Origin: Neoconidiobolus thromboides FSU 785
Lineage: Eukaryota; Entomophthoromycota; Entomophthoromycetes; Entomophthorales; Neoconidiobolaceae
Direction: 5' to 3'
DNA: 64,000 bases
NCBI GenBank assembly: GCA_025603075.1
Contig: MU626266.1
Location: 124,001 to 188,000, forward strand
Positions 1 to 12,556 of this stretch are shown here, one piece after another (within the stretch, counting starts at the first letter, position 1; every line of letters starts with the position of its first letter). The position numbers were made by a program, and so were the translations under genes. A model generated the notes under the pieces. The model was given only the letters and a program-made list of their open reading frames with translations. It made no database searches and was not told where the DNA came from.

Positions 1-149
1 TAAGGACCCTGGGTCATAAGCTATAATTGTAATAAATAATTTGAAACAATTTGAGATTGAAAATGGTCGAAATATTTTAACATCCCCTTCAATATCTGAT
101 GATTTTGTTTTTTGTAATATTAGTTGATTTAAATTAATATTAAAATTAA

Positions 150-210
<61 letters not shown>

Positions 211-2965
211 TTCCATTGGTAAATTCCATTGTAATTTAAATGGATCATAAATTGGGCTAGATTGAAATAATTGAAACCAAGTAAACAATTGTTCACTTAA
301 TAAATTAACTTTAAATTCATTGATATTTCTATTTTCTAGTATAAAAGGAACTAAAGAACCTAACATTTGAAATAAGAAAGCTTCTCTATGTAAATTAAAT
401 AATAAAACAATTCCATATTCAATACCAAGTTTACTTTGATTACATTTTAATTGATAATAAACTTCAAATAAAGTATTAATAAATAATGAATATCCTGTTT
501 TTATAGAAAATAATCGTTTAAACTGAATAGCTATTTTAATATATAATCTCATACATCTTGATAATATATTAAAATTAGTATAATGACTTAATACAATTCG
601 ATTAATTCCTTCTAATATATTATGTAATCCATCTAATTCTTGATAACTCCAATCTAAATAGAATAAAATTGTTTCTATTAAATTTAACCAAGAATGAGAA
701 TGTAAATAAGATATTGATAAAAATCGTATATCTTTTAATAATTGAGAAGATAAATTTAAAGGTGATATTATTGAATTATTATTATTATTTGAATCTTCTT
801 TATTTTGTTGAAACAACCAATTAACTGGTTCGAATTTCTTAATTAATTTAATAACGTTAATAGCATCATGATTGGAGTTAATAATTAATTTGGTCATATA
901 ATTAGCTTGTGAAATTCTTAATATAATTAAATCAAATAAAGGCTTTGGTATTAAATTCAATATTTTTATATTATTATTATCAACTATATTATTTATAAAT
1001 TGAGTAATTGGATATCTAAAAAAATTATTAGGTTCTTGTAATATTAATTGTCCATCATAAAATAAAGCAAAATCTAATTTAGCTTTTTTTAATTCTCTAA
1101 ATGTAACTTCATAACATGAACTTAAAACTCGACTTAATATAGCTAATAATTTACTAATCAATTCTAAATCTTGACTTAATTTTTCTCGATAATTATATCT
1201 TAAGAATCCTAATAAATAATTATGATATTGAAATGAAAATTGAATTGGTAATTTAGATTTCATTAATATAACATTCGATAAATCAAATAAACAATTATTC
1301 ATTGCTGTTATATTACTATTATTGTTATTGTTATTATTAATTTCTAATTGATTTAAATAATATCTTAATAACCAAAGTGATTGATTACGCATTAAATTAA
1401 TAATTAATTCTGATTCCATTGATGATTGTAAATGAGTATGATTGGTTACTTCATTAACTAAATAATTTACGATTTCTTTATTTAACATAGTAAATAAAGG
1501 TTTTGATACTAAATGATTAGATGAATTCAATTCATTGATATTGTTATTTGAATTATTTAAATATTTATCAAAATGACAAATATCATCTAAAGTTTGAGAA
1601 TACAATGTAACTGGGTAAACACCTGATTTAAATTCCATTATTAAATCATCATCTGAATCATCTTCATCCCAACCTAATTGTCTTATTGTTTTTAATTCTT
1701 CATTATTAGTATTTGGTAATTTAAATTTAGTTAATAATATTGATTCTTCTAGTATTGGTTCTGAAGTCCCTATTATTGTTGATACATATTTCAAATTAGC
1801 TCCTAATCTTCTAAAGGGTCGATCTGGGAATTTTATAAATGAATAATTTTTTATTATATTCCTTTTTAAGTCCATTAATCGAAACAAAAAGGATATTGTA
1901 TATTTATTACTATTATTATTATTATCACTATTGCTATTATTCATAGCTAATATGTTTAATTTAACTTTAATAAATTCCAATGCATTTGATTCATCTTTTT
2001 CAGCAGCAAATAAAAATAATAACATGGCATCTAAGTTAAAATCCCCCAAAATAATTCCTAATTCCCAAATTATATCATAAACACTTCGATATTCTACTTT
2101 AGTAATAAAAACATATACTGTTAGTAATAAGGTGAACACACTTAATTTCTTATCAATACTAAATAATTGTTGATAATTAATAATAAATTTGGTATTATTA
2201 TTGTTATTGTTATTGGAATCGATTATTGATTGAATTAAGTTATTATTATTGTTGTCGTTATCAATAATAGAATTAGATACTATTGATGGAAAATAACTTT
2301 TTCTTTTTTGGTTATTAATTGTAAATTCGTTAAAATAATTAAAATATTCAATTTCAATTTCTTTTAATTCCACAATAATCATATTAAAATCAAATACTAA
2401 ATAAGATTCTATATAATCTTTCATAATCCAATTCAAATAAGGAGATAACCAGCCTGGTCTTTTATTACATGGAACAAATTTTTGAATTTGTAATAAACAA
2501 CAACAAATTAAATGTTGAATTATTGGATGATATTTTAAATCTTTCAATTTTTGTTTAGCTGTTAAAAATATTGAGATTTGATTTTCAATAGCTAAAAAAT
2601 AATTTTTATATTTATTAAATTCATCTTCATTTAAATTGTTTTTATTCTGATACAACTCTTCCATCACATTAATAAATTTACTTAAAAATAATATTTGGCC
2701 TATTGAATAATTTTTTTCTCCGCCTAAATCTGTAAATAATATTACTGAGAATAAATCTATATCAACAAAGATTAATTCAGTTGAAGTAATACATCGACTT
2801 AATACTTCTATTAAGATACATAAATTGCTACTAATAATACTATCCTGTGTTGGTATCATTTTGATTAATGGTGTGTAAAATGCATAAGGATATAAATTTT
2901 TTAATTTTAATAAGATTGTTTTTAAATCTTCTGTTATTGTTATATTAGGATCCGATTGGAATTTC

Positions 2966-3010
<45 letters not shown>

Positions 3011-5115
3011 ATTTTAATTTACCTCAAATAAAATAGGAATTGTTTCAGTAGCTAATATTTCAGCTAAATAATTATTACTAGTATCAATGGTAACACGATA
3101 AATAAATAAGCATTTATGAGATAAATCACAACCTCTAAACTAATCAAAATATTTAATTAATTTAATTCTATTCTTATTTAAAAAATAGAAGCTTACAAAT
3201 TCTTTTAATCCTATAAAAAATATATGCTCTAATTTCAACTCAAATAAAGTATTCATTAAATTTCTTGATAATTTAACAATTGTACAAAATTTATCAAATT
3301 TATCTTGATAATTTGTATCGGATTGATCAGGTGTTATTAAAGATAAACCAATCATTGAACAGATAGATAATAGTTGAATATTTAATGAATTCAATTTTAA
3401 TATTAATTCTTTGTTAGATGTTATATATTTATAAATTAATCGTTGTAATTGACATATAAAATAAAGATTGGTATCATCATTAGAATTCAATAAATAACAT
3501 AAAACAGAATAAGCTATTTATACAAAAATAAAATTATTATCGTTATTATCATTATTATGTATTATTAATATATATAGACTTACCTGAAAATAAAAACGTT
3601 TCATAATATGTTTTTATTTGTACTATTTCATTATATTTAGGCCATGGTTTCTAAATAAGGTACCTTTATTAAGTTTTATCTTTAATTTACTAAAAGAATT
3701 ATTTACCTCCAACAATAATTTCATAGCAAATTCTCTTACTTCACTTACTGGTGAAGCCAATGATCTCACTAAAGATCCATATAATGTCAATTCAATTGGA
3801 CAATTTTGTTTTGTCATTTCCATCATTAAAACATCCCCTTTTTTAGAAATCATTATAACTAAATCCATCATTAATTTTTCAATTAAATTGTCATAATCTT
3901 GATTCAACTTAGCTGGTCCACTTAACCCTAAGGAATGAATTAAACTATCTAATATAATTTCATATTCATAATAAGTAAGTTTAAGTTGATCATTTAAAAA
4001 TGTTTGTTGAATCAAATATTTTAAATTATTTAAAGAGAGTTCCTAAAAAAATAGTCAAATTTAATAACTAAATAATTGGGTTACTATTATTATTCTACCA
4101 AAACTTACTTTAATCTTATTAGATGGTGAATTTAAGATACATAAATAAAGTCCTAATAATTGATAGATTTGCTATTGAAAATAATTAAATTAATTACTTT
4201 TTTGAAAATTTTAAATTAAAAAAACAAACTTACCGCTGGTACTGTAGTTGGATATTCCAATTGTAGATATTGCAATGCAGTCAAAGCCTTATGACCCACT
4301 TGTTCTAAAAAAAGTGGAATATTAAAACCCATCTTAAATATTAACTAGAAATAAAACTTACCATCAAACCCTCTTAATCGAAATGGGATAAATAAAAATG
4401 ATAATAATTGTCTCCTTAATGAAAATGGTAAGCTTTTCCTTTCTGAACGTTCAAACTTACCCAGCAATTGCTGAGCTTGATTGAGAGCTTTCATATATCC
4501 TAGATATGCTTCTTCTTGAATTGGGGAACTAAAGAAACCGCCAGAACTGAAAGTACCATGTAATGAGTTCTGTATCAAACTACCAAACCTTGTAGCCGTT
4601 GGGCTACTTGAGCCTGCCATTGGCTGAATATTAGGTAAATTTTTTAAAGTACCAGTTATAGTTGGAAAAGCAATGGAACTTCGATGACCTTCCTTTTCAT
4701 TTAATACTAAAATATGAATCGTTTTCCTTAATTCTTGAATTATTCGTTTGGATTCTGTTTTTGGTTGACGTGGAGACTTGAAGGCTTCAATACGTCGATG
4801 GAAATAGGAGACTGTGTGGATAGATAGATTACTAAAATTACTTTTAATGGCTCCTTTGAACTTCGCGTTTCGACTATCTTTAAAACCAATGGGCTTGGTC
4901 TTATGTTTTTCTCCTTTTGTTACAGTTGGATTTTTAGTACTTCTTGAGTCTTCAATAACAATATTGGTATCCGTTTCTGTACCTAACCAATTGGAATTGG
5001 GTTTTGAATTTGAAGTCTCAAATTGATGTTGATAGGAGCTATTTTGTGTATGAATATCATAAGGTGAACTTTCTTCTATTGAACCTTCTTTGCTATGTTC
5101 TACTATAGGTTCCAT
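1..5115 (-). CDS. UNC80-like protein, N-terminal part (gene runs off the left edge)
   Basis: Large multi-exon gene. Exons inferred from frame and GT/AG sites: 5115-4362, 4304-4234, 4171-4109, 4042-3707, 3650-3584, 3513-3197, 3139-3023 and 2964 to beyond base 1. All joins keep frame, and the last exon stays open for nearly 3 kb. The first ~230 residues are Ser/Thr-rich and low in complexity. The rest is helical and repeat-like, without obvious membrane segments. Stretches near the end of the visible part, such as HREAFLFQMLGSLVPF and SISNCFKLFITIIAYDPGSL, align by memory with the conserved part of animal UNC80. In animals UNC80 is a large scaffold of the NALCN sodium-leak channel complex; fungal NALCN relatives are the Cch1-type channels. 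Function here is inferred from that family. Runs of about 20 Asn (151-210) and shorter Asn runs look like local expansions. A HEAT/armadillo-type scaffold of another family is the alternative. Confidence 0.75.
151..210. repeat. (ATT)20 trinucleotide repeat coding poly-Asn
   Basis: Perfect ATT/AAT tract of 60 bases inside the last visible exon of the UNC80-like gene. On the coding (-) strand it reads AAT, giving about 20 Asn in a row. It is in frame, so it expands the protein without breaking it. Confidence 0.95.
2968..3009. repeat. (ATT)n repeat inside an intron
   Basis: ATT tract of about 42 bases within the intron between the exons ending at 3023 and starting at 2964 of the UNC80-like gene, next to the 3' splice site. 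It probably contributes the AT-rich stretch before the acceptor AG. Confidence 0.85.
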
Positions 5116-5374
5116 GATTTTATAATTTTTTCAATTAAAAAAACAATGGATTAAATTTAATTCAATTCAACTTTTATATTAATTTTTTGTTCTAAAACTT
5201 AATAAAGGAACAGAACATTAGAGAGTCATTTAACTGATGGAATAGGAACTTAATGAAATTTTTGCAATCACTTTTTTGCAGTTGAAATTATTGCAAGTAC
5301 TAGATATTGAAATTTGGATTTTTTTTGGAATTATACAATTGTTTTTTTCGTCTAAAAATAAAATCCATCTTAAA

Positions 5375-5807
5375 ATGGCTACCAAACTTACTACCTTAGC
5401 AAACTCCGTTAAAGAATTAAGAATTCATTTCTGTCAACAATCGCCAGCTTCTAAAGGGTTAAGGTAAGTCCTTTGTTTCATGATTTCCTAATTAAATCAA
5501 ACCATGAGATTATATGTTAAGAAACTTTATTAATCAAATTTCAATTTCAACAGAGAATATGTACAAAATTCCTATGTTTCATTAAAGAAATCTCATCCAC
5601 AATTACCTATCCTTATTCGTGAAGCTCGTGGTGTAGAAGCTCGTGTATTTGGTCGCTTTGGTGAGTTTATTTACTTAAATAATATTATGGGGATATAATT
5701 TTAATTTTGATAACTTTTTAGATAAAGGACAAGAAAAGAAAATTAATCTAGAAAATTTAAATGTGAGCCAAGTTGATAGCAAAATCAAAGAATTACTTTC
5801 TCAGTAA
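5375..5807 (+). CDS. NDUFA2: NADH dehydrogenase [ubiquinone] 1 alpha subcomplex subunit 2 (complex I B8 subunit)
   Basis: Three exons (5375-5463, 5554-5660, 5722-5807) join in frame to a 93-residue protein, close to the usual ~95-100 for this family. The start gives MATKLTTLANSVKELRIHFC, followed by SPASKGLREYVQNSYVSLKK and a PILIREARGVEARVFGRF segment. This is the typical thioredoxin-like fold of NDUFA2/CI-B8, with the conserved HFCQQSPAS and ReA-G-ea-v-aRy/F elements. The protein is an accessory subunit of mitochondrial respiratory complex I, in the matrix arm. The gene is divergent from the UNC80-like gene, with 259 bp between the two start codons. Its presence argues against anaerobic fungi that have lost complex I. 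Confidence 0.93.
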
Positions 5808-7537
5808 AATTAAAAATAGGACCATTTTTTTAACAAATAAGTAATTTATATGAACATTGATAGTTTTTTTTAAAGATGATTTTAAATTTTTGGTGACCAT
5901 AATAATTTTTAATGATTATCGGTAAGTTTAATGTTTGTTATGTATAGTTCAGATAAAGGCTGTCTCTAGTTCATTTTATATGATTTAAATGTATTAAGAC
6001 TAGATATAGTTGATATTTAAAAAGTTCACTTTTGTTAACTTTATATTGTTATCTTAACTAGTAGCAAAACTTTTGTATTTAATGAAATAAAATTATTTAA
6101 GTTATAGCAAAAACTGACAAATAGAGCTTTTTAGTCAAAATGATTAACGTTTAATCTTATTAAAATATATTTAATAAATACTGAGTTCATTGAAAAGCGG
6201 ACTATCTAGTAATAAAAAGTAATATAGTTCAACTTCAATATGCTTATTATAGTAAATAACATTAGCTTATTGAAGAATATTAGATTTAAAATCTTTGCAT
6301 TTTGATTCTTTTCAAAATTGTTTCCATAATCTTTATCATTCAGTAATAAATATTTACAACTGTTTTTATAAATTATAACTTAACAAACTATATGTATTTA
6401 AATCTTTGAAGCATAATAAAAACTTAACCCTTATACCTATTGTATCAAAAGACAATAAATGTCTATTCATTGTATTGATTATAACGCTTTCGTAAATTGA
6501 GAAATTTTAAGATAATCTTATCGGATTTAAAAATAAAAAATTGATATTTTTTGAATTCAATAAAAATGGTATCACACCTAGAATGGATGGAGTAGCTAAA
6601 TTCTAAATAAATGAGACTTATTACTGATAAATTCTTAGCAAGATAGTCTCATTTGTTTTGACATATGTATAAATTTAACTAAACTATTACTTGATTTAGT
6701 AAAGCTCATAGATTTTGGATAGTTTTATACTAGATAGAGTAGGAGGACTTTCATGTTTTATTAAACAAAGTAGAAATTTGGTTCACTTAGAAGTGTGTAC
6801 TAAAGTTTACAAATTATATTAAGTGCTTAAAGCTGATAGAGACATTTCAAATATTCAATTGAACTACAAATATTTTAAAAACTATTAAGTATTTAGATCC
6901 AAGTAAGACAAAGTCATTAAAATTATATTCAACTTGTTTTTTATAATTTAATGGGATAGATATTATCAAGCCCAAGTCTAATAAGTTGAAAGTATTATAT
7001 TTAACTACAAATACTGCTTTTTACTCATTAGGTAACATAAATTCTAAACTTGTTTTAATTTAAAGTTGTTAAAGAAAAAGCTGTTGATACATTGAGTTCT
7101 AATTTTGGGAATCTAATAAAGCTCAATAATATATAATTGATAGGTCTCTCAGATGAACTTTTGAGAAGGAAGAAATATAATATAAAACTAATTGAAAATC
7201 TTATATTATCGTTTTAAGTTGCTATTGATTTGTAAATTTACTTGATCATGATTTTATTAAGCTACTACTTTAAGAGAGGTTTATATCAATGAAACGTTAG
7301 TAAATACACTCAAATTAGTACATAAAATAGCAACTGTGTGAGCTACATGTTTTGGTTAATTAGAATAAAAGAGAATGAAATTGATAACAAGCAACTACAT
7401 AAACATCCATGTAACTATGTAAAAAAAAACAGATATCGAGAACTTTTATAGTAGCTTAATTAATTTTCTTTCTTTTTTAACATTGTTCCCTAATGTTGAG
7501 TGATTAAAATTAAGGATTTTAGTCTACTAAATTATGA
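5808..7537. other. Gene-free AT-rich interval
   Basis: About 1.7 kb with no ORF of note in any frame, dense stops and no repeat I recognise. It separates NDUFA2 from the first MITE-A copy. Confidence 0.7.
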
Positions 7538-7640
7538 TACGGGAGTGTTTTTTTTACTTCATTATTTTTTCCATTTTTTAAGCGCTATTTAAGCGAATTT
7601 TTTTTAGTAAAATTCTTAAACACAAAAATACACCCCCATA
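7538..7640 (-). mobile_element. MITE-A copy 1
   Basis: Ends TACGGGAGTG and CACCCCCATA are the family terminal inverted repeats. The core TTTTTTAAGCGCTATTT is intact. Length about 103 bp. Confidence 0.88.
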
Positions 7641-8600
7641 TGGATATTAAAATTCAATTATACTCTAACAAACTAATATTACTTATCTCCTCTTATCTTC
7701 ATAAAATAGGAATAGAAGATGTGATTTATATTCTATTAGAAACTATACCAATGCTATCTTGGATAGAATCATAATAAATTTACTGTTAAATTCAATAATA
7801 AAATGTTTTTTGTTTTTAACATTTGATAAATTTTAGTAATGCAATAAGATAATCTTTTCTAGTTATTTATTTATAAAAATATAATAATAAATGATAACAA
7901 AAAAAGCACACGTAGCAAACATAAAGATACAATATTTTTTAGTATAAGAATATCAAGCTACTAACAAAATAATATGAAAATAATAAATTATTAAAAAAGC
8001 TATCACAGACTCATTTATTATTTTGCCAAAATAGGACTCAATTGTATTTGTATAAACTACCAATAAATTGCCCATTTTAACATTATTTTTAATCAATGCA
8101 TAACCAATATTATTTGAAATAATACCACTAATATCCTGGTGTCTACATAAAAACTTGGTAGTTTTATATACTCCATTATCACCAAAACAACCAACTATAA
8201 TCCTAACATCCCTAAAGTTAGACTTAATAAATTAAGTATAAACATAACATATTCACTATTTTAAGCAGCATTAGAATGTTTTATTATTTTATCATCAGCA
8301 CAACTATAAAAATTTTCTTTATCTATAACTCGCATATTATCACGATCATAATTTTTATGTAATAACTGGGATCCATAATTATCTTGAGTATCACTCTGTA
8401 TTCACAGGATGTACCCATTAGTTGTTAGTTTTCTTCAGTTGTAGATTTTTCGTTCCAATAAATTTCTAAACAATCTATCGTTTAGTTGATCACTAATGTT
8501 TACTTTGATATTTAGTCAAATAATATCGTAAAGAACTATACTATATTATATTGTAATTTAAGTGTACTATGTTTAATTTTGGAAAAATAACTATATTGCT
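7641..8600. other. No intact gene; short coding-like fragment after the MITE
   Basis: A 45-codon open stretch begins at the ATG near 7639 (MDIKIQLYSNKLILLISSYL) and ends in stops. It resembles the start of an F-box-like or LRR-type fungal protein, but it is too short to name. The remainder is AT-rich with no supported feature. Confidence 0.35.
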
Positions 8601-10110
8601 TTAATCAATAAATTTCTTTTATAGTATTTCAGAAATCAAGATAGGGATTTTGGAAATGAAATGAATATATCAGATTATTTTCTTTTGGCTTCAACTCCTT
8701 TTTAATATACCATTACAGCTTGAACAATTATCTGATATTCTTTTTGAAGAGACTTTTTAAAATGACAAGCCTTATTGAACTGTTGGAGTAGTGCTTTTTG
8801 AGCAAATATATGTTTGGAATTACAAGTAGAGTAGTCAAATACAATTCAGCTTACTTAGTTTACAGCCAAGAGGAGTTTAAAGGATATCAACACTATCAAA
8901 AGACTCTTATTAAAAAGAATGCAACATTAGTAAGGTATATAAACGTCTATAATGATAGTTTCCTATTTTTAAATCATTTTCCGAATTTAGAATTCATATA
9001 TTATAAGACATAGTTATTTCAATAGTAATGATGATATTGAGTTGTAAATCAAGCTACCAAAGTTAGAAAGGTTGGTTGTCAACTCAAACGAACATTCGCC
9101 ATCGCTAAGTAGATTCAAAGACTGCTTGAGTTAATTTGAAGTATTGGAGTGCAAAAAATATAATATAATTATTAAAGATATTATTAGTTATTTAAATCCA
9201 ATTAACCTAAAACCCTCAAAATTGTACTCTGGGAGCAATTTAGATTGTGATAATTTAGATATCCTTAACAAAATTCATTAAATTAAAAATATTGCAACTG
9301 ATATCAGATAATTTATTCATCACTTCCACTCAAATCAATTCTAATATAAGCTTTGCTTCTTTTATAAAGATAGAAATTAGAGGGTTCGATTCTAGTTTTG
9401 ATATAAGCTATTTGGTGATCTGAAAAAGATTAAAGTATAAAGCTATTAAATGATAGATATGATTGTTTTAGCATTAATAATAAAGGAGATGATATGGATC
9501 TAATGAAAGGTGGCAATATTATTAAGCTATGTTATTTTTGTTCATATTTTTAACTTAACTACGAATTTTTAAAATTGTCTAATTTAAAAGAATTATATCA
9601 GGATGTTTTTTTTGGCTTCATTACTTTTTCCACCCTGCAAGTGCTATTTGAGTGGAAAAATTGCTAGTAAATTCTTAGACACAAAAATACATCCCCATAT
9701 ATTGTTGAGCTATTTAGAGAGCTATTAGAATCTACTTATTCACTCCCAAACATTCAAACTATTAACATCTATCACTAAATTGCTTCAAAAGTGAGATATT
9801 CGATAAGCCTAAACTAAGAGATAATATTTTACATGCATATATATATTGAAAATAAATTTATAAAACAAATTAAGATTGACAATTATACTAATAACCATAA
9901 TATATTTGGTAGATTCTTATCCATACTTCTAAATCTTGAAGTGCTTTAAATTGAAGGGATCAAGTATGTGGATCCAAGCGAAGGTGAGATTATTGATCTT
10001 ATACCTTCTATTCCTTTGTTAGTTATCACCACAATAGAATACAAGGATTCGAGTTTTTATGATAAACTGGAGGAGGGCTAACTGGTATATTGATATGGCC
10101 ATAATAGATC
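8600..10110 (+). pseudogene. Decayed leucine-rich-looking protein (relic copy 1)
   Basis: Fragmented reading frames with several stops and frame changes. The longest open piece is 8798-9013 (71 codons, ending FPNLEFIYYKT). It is followed in other frames by LPKLERLVVNSNEHSPSLS (~9058), FDSSFDISYLGDLKKI (~9380) and IDLIPSIPLLVITTIEYKDS (~9990). The same segments recur in relics on the minus strand near 18.5-19.8 kb and 37.7-38.5 kb: KNATLVRYIN here matches KDGTLMKYIN there, and FDISYLGDLKKI matches FDIRCFGDFKKL. A MITE-A copy (9596-9699) lies inside. Hydrophobic spacing resembles LRR/RNI-type proteins, but the family is not identified. No intact copy is in this window. Confidence 0.6.
9596..9699 (-). 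mobile_element. MITE-A copy 2
   Basis: Left end TATCAGGATG is mutated from the consensus TATGGGGATG; right end ACATCCCCATA is perfect. It is inserted within relic copy 1 of the decayed family. Confidence 0.85.
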
Positions 10111-10436
10111 AGAGCTATATTAAAATACAATGATAAAATATTTGCTATTATTGCTTTAGCTATATTTTCCAATTATACTACTTAATTTCTATTTTTTGAT
10201 ACTATTTTTGAGTTCACATAATAGCCACTAATTCTATTTTAGGGTATAAAATAAACAAATTATTTTTTATTAACCTTTAGTTAAATTTTGACTGTTTTAA
10301 TTGGTATTGTTTAAAAGAAAACTATGTTTTTAAGATATTCTCATTTTGGAATCAAAAAGGATTTTATCATTAAAAAGTATTGTTCATCTTTTTCATTTTA
10401 TCCCTTTTTTACTTTAACTTTAAAAATTTAACTTAA

Positions 10437-12075
10437 ATGAATCGAATAAAATTGATGACAAATAACATCCAAAGATTTTACACGACAAGCCAAGGGGGAT
10501 TTGGACATATAGGGGTATTAAAAGAAGAAATGATACAAAAATTAGCAATAAAAAATGAGGAAGATAAAGTATATTTAGACTTGACATTTGGATTTGGTGG
10601 ATATACTAAGATGATATTAGGTAATTATAAGCAAACAGTGATAATAAAAAAATAAGAATTCAATAGCTGAAAAGATAGATATGATAAAGTGAAAGTTATC
10701 GCTTTAGACCAGGATCCAAATGCTTTTCTTAGAGCTCATCAGCTTTCTCTAAATCCAAGTTATAAGTAATATAATTTTTCATATAAGAGTATTGATTAAC
10801 ATCTTTATTTTGATGCAGAGGTCGACTAATCCCAATACTAGGGAAATTTGGTCAACTTGAAGAGCATTTGAATTTTTATAACCAACTTTACAATGAAGAT
10901 AAAACAGTACCAAGGTAAAATTATCACTTAACTTCAAATTCATTTGCTAAGTTTAAATTCAGTTTTGAAAAAGTCGATGGTATAGTTATGGACATTGGAG
11001 TATCAAGTGAACAAGTAATATATTTCAATCTTGTTTCATTTTATAATGTTTAATAAGTTTAGATAGATGATCCTGCAAAAGGATTTTCTTATAGTAAAGA
11101 AGGAGTCTTGGATATGAGGATGTGCCAATTGGATGTACGAGTAGAAGAAAAAATTCGGCAATTAGGATCAAAACAAGAGCTAATGCTGGAGTTAAACAAA
11201 AAGTTATATCTGGACAAAATCTTAACAGCGCATCAAATAGTAAATAATTTTAGCTACGATCAATTGTGTGATATTATATTTAAGGTAAGGATAATGCAAT
11301 TTATCTAGTGGTTATTAATAGCATATTAGTATGGAGAAGAAAAGTTCTCAAAGAGAATAGCACAGGGCATAGTTGAAGAAAGAAATAAAAAAGTGATTAA
11401 TAGTACTGCTGAGCTAGCAAACATTATCTTGAAAGTTTGTCCAAAACACCTCAGACCTAGTAAATGGAATAGCTACGGAAGTAGTTCACCACATCCAGCA
11501 GCAAGAACATTCCAAGGGTAATTGGTTACTATTGTTGAACTCTAATTTGTTGATTTATTATTTATATAGTCTAAGGATTTATATTAATGACGAGGTAATA
11601 TTGAGTTTAATAAAAATAACAGCTTTAAATTAACAAATTTTAGTTAAATGAGCTTAACAAAGCGTTAGATAGTAGTGTTAATTTATTAAAACCAGGATCA
11701 AGGTTAGTAGTAGTAAGTTTTCATTCTCTAGAAGACCGATTAGTAAAAAAGTTTATCTACCAACATATTAACCCAAATAAACATAAAGAAACCATTAATT
11801 TTGATAAAAAACAGAGCGATACTTACATCAAAGAATTAAAAAAGAAAAGAAAAGTTACTCATCAGCATAAATTAAACTCTCTATTGAGCGATCAACAAGA
11901 ATATGAGCAGCATAGTGATTTTGATAATTTTGAAGAGGAGGATGCTAATAAGCCTAAATTTAAATTAGACGTATCAAAGTCAAATGCTCTTATTTTGCCT
12001 TCTAGTAAAGAAATTGAAATGAACTTTAGAGCTAGATCCGCAAAATTAAGATATGCTATTAGAACTGAATATTGA
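10437..12075 (+). CDS. RsmH/MraW-type rRNA (cytosine-N4)-methyltransferase, probably mitochondrial
   Basis: Eight exons (10437-10620, 10675-10765, 10819-10914, 10963-11014, 11063-11284, 11330-11517, 11570-11594, 11644-12075) join in frame to about 429 residues. The SAM-binding start [15 protein letters not shown] and [10 protein letters not shown] are clear. So are the family signatures [44 protein letters not shown] and [16 protein letters not shown]. Bacterial RsmH methylates N4 of a cytosine in the 16S decoding centre; the eukaryotic counterpart (METTL15) acts in mitochondria. The N-terminus ([18 protein letters not shown]) is basic and Ser/Thr-rich like a targeting peptide, which fits. 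An acidic insert around [15 protein letters not shown] precedes the terminal RSAKLR motif. The acceptor of intron 1 is the least certain join. Confidence 0.9.
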
Positions 12076-12420
12076 TCTTTTTTGGTAATACAATAAATAA
12101 GTAAATATCCTTATAAAAATAGAAAAATATAGTTGGATTTTATAAATAAAAACTATATAGTATGATACTACATAACTAAGTTTATATGCTGTTTAGGAAT
12201 TTTTAGTTTCATTACAACTTAATTAGTAGTAAAATCATTAAAACTATGAGTAATAAATGTTTAGTTTCTAATTTTTTATTTTAAATCTAAACAGCTCTAT
12301 ATTATTATAAAATTTTCACCCATATTTAAACATTCTTTCGTTTTAATTATTTTTCATTCTTTTAACCAAAATTGAACACCTACTAGTTTCTGCTAAAAAA
12401 CAACCTAAAAATGTTTTAAA

Positions 12421-12426
12421 ACGCGT
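12421..12426. promoter_or_regulatory. ACGCGT (MCB-like) site upstream of CENP-C
   Basis: A palindromic ACGCGT, the MluI cell-cycle box bound by MBF in ascomycete yeasts, 130 bp before the CENP-C start. It is only a short match. A handful of such hexamers is expected by chance in 64 kb. Confidence 0.3.
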
Positions 12427-12556
12427 TTCATTTGTCATAATTTTGGCAGAGAATGCTTTAATTGGCAAATTAATCTTTAATTCTCTATAATAATTACACA
12501 AAGTTTTGCTCATACCATATTAAAAAAACTCACTTCCTTTTTTTAAATAACCCAAG

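Noticed and set aside
3618-3896. 92-codon plus-strand frame
   Set aside because: Antisense to exons of the UNC80-like gene.
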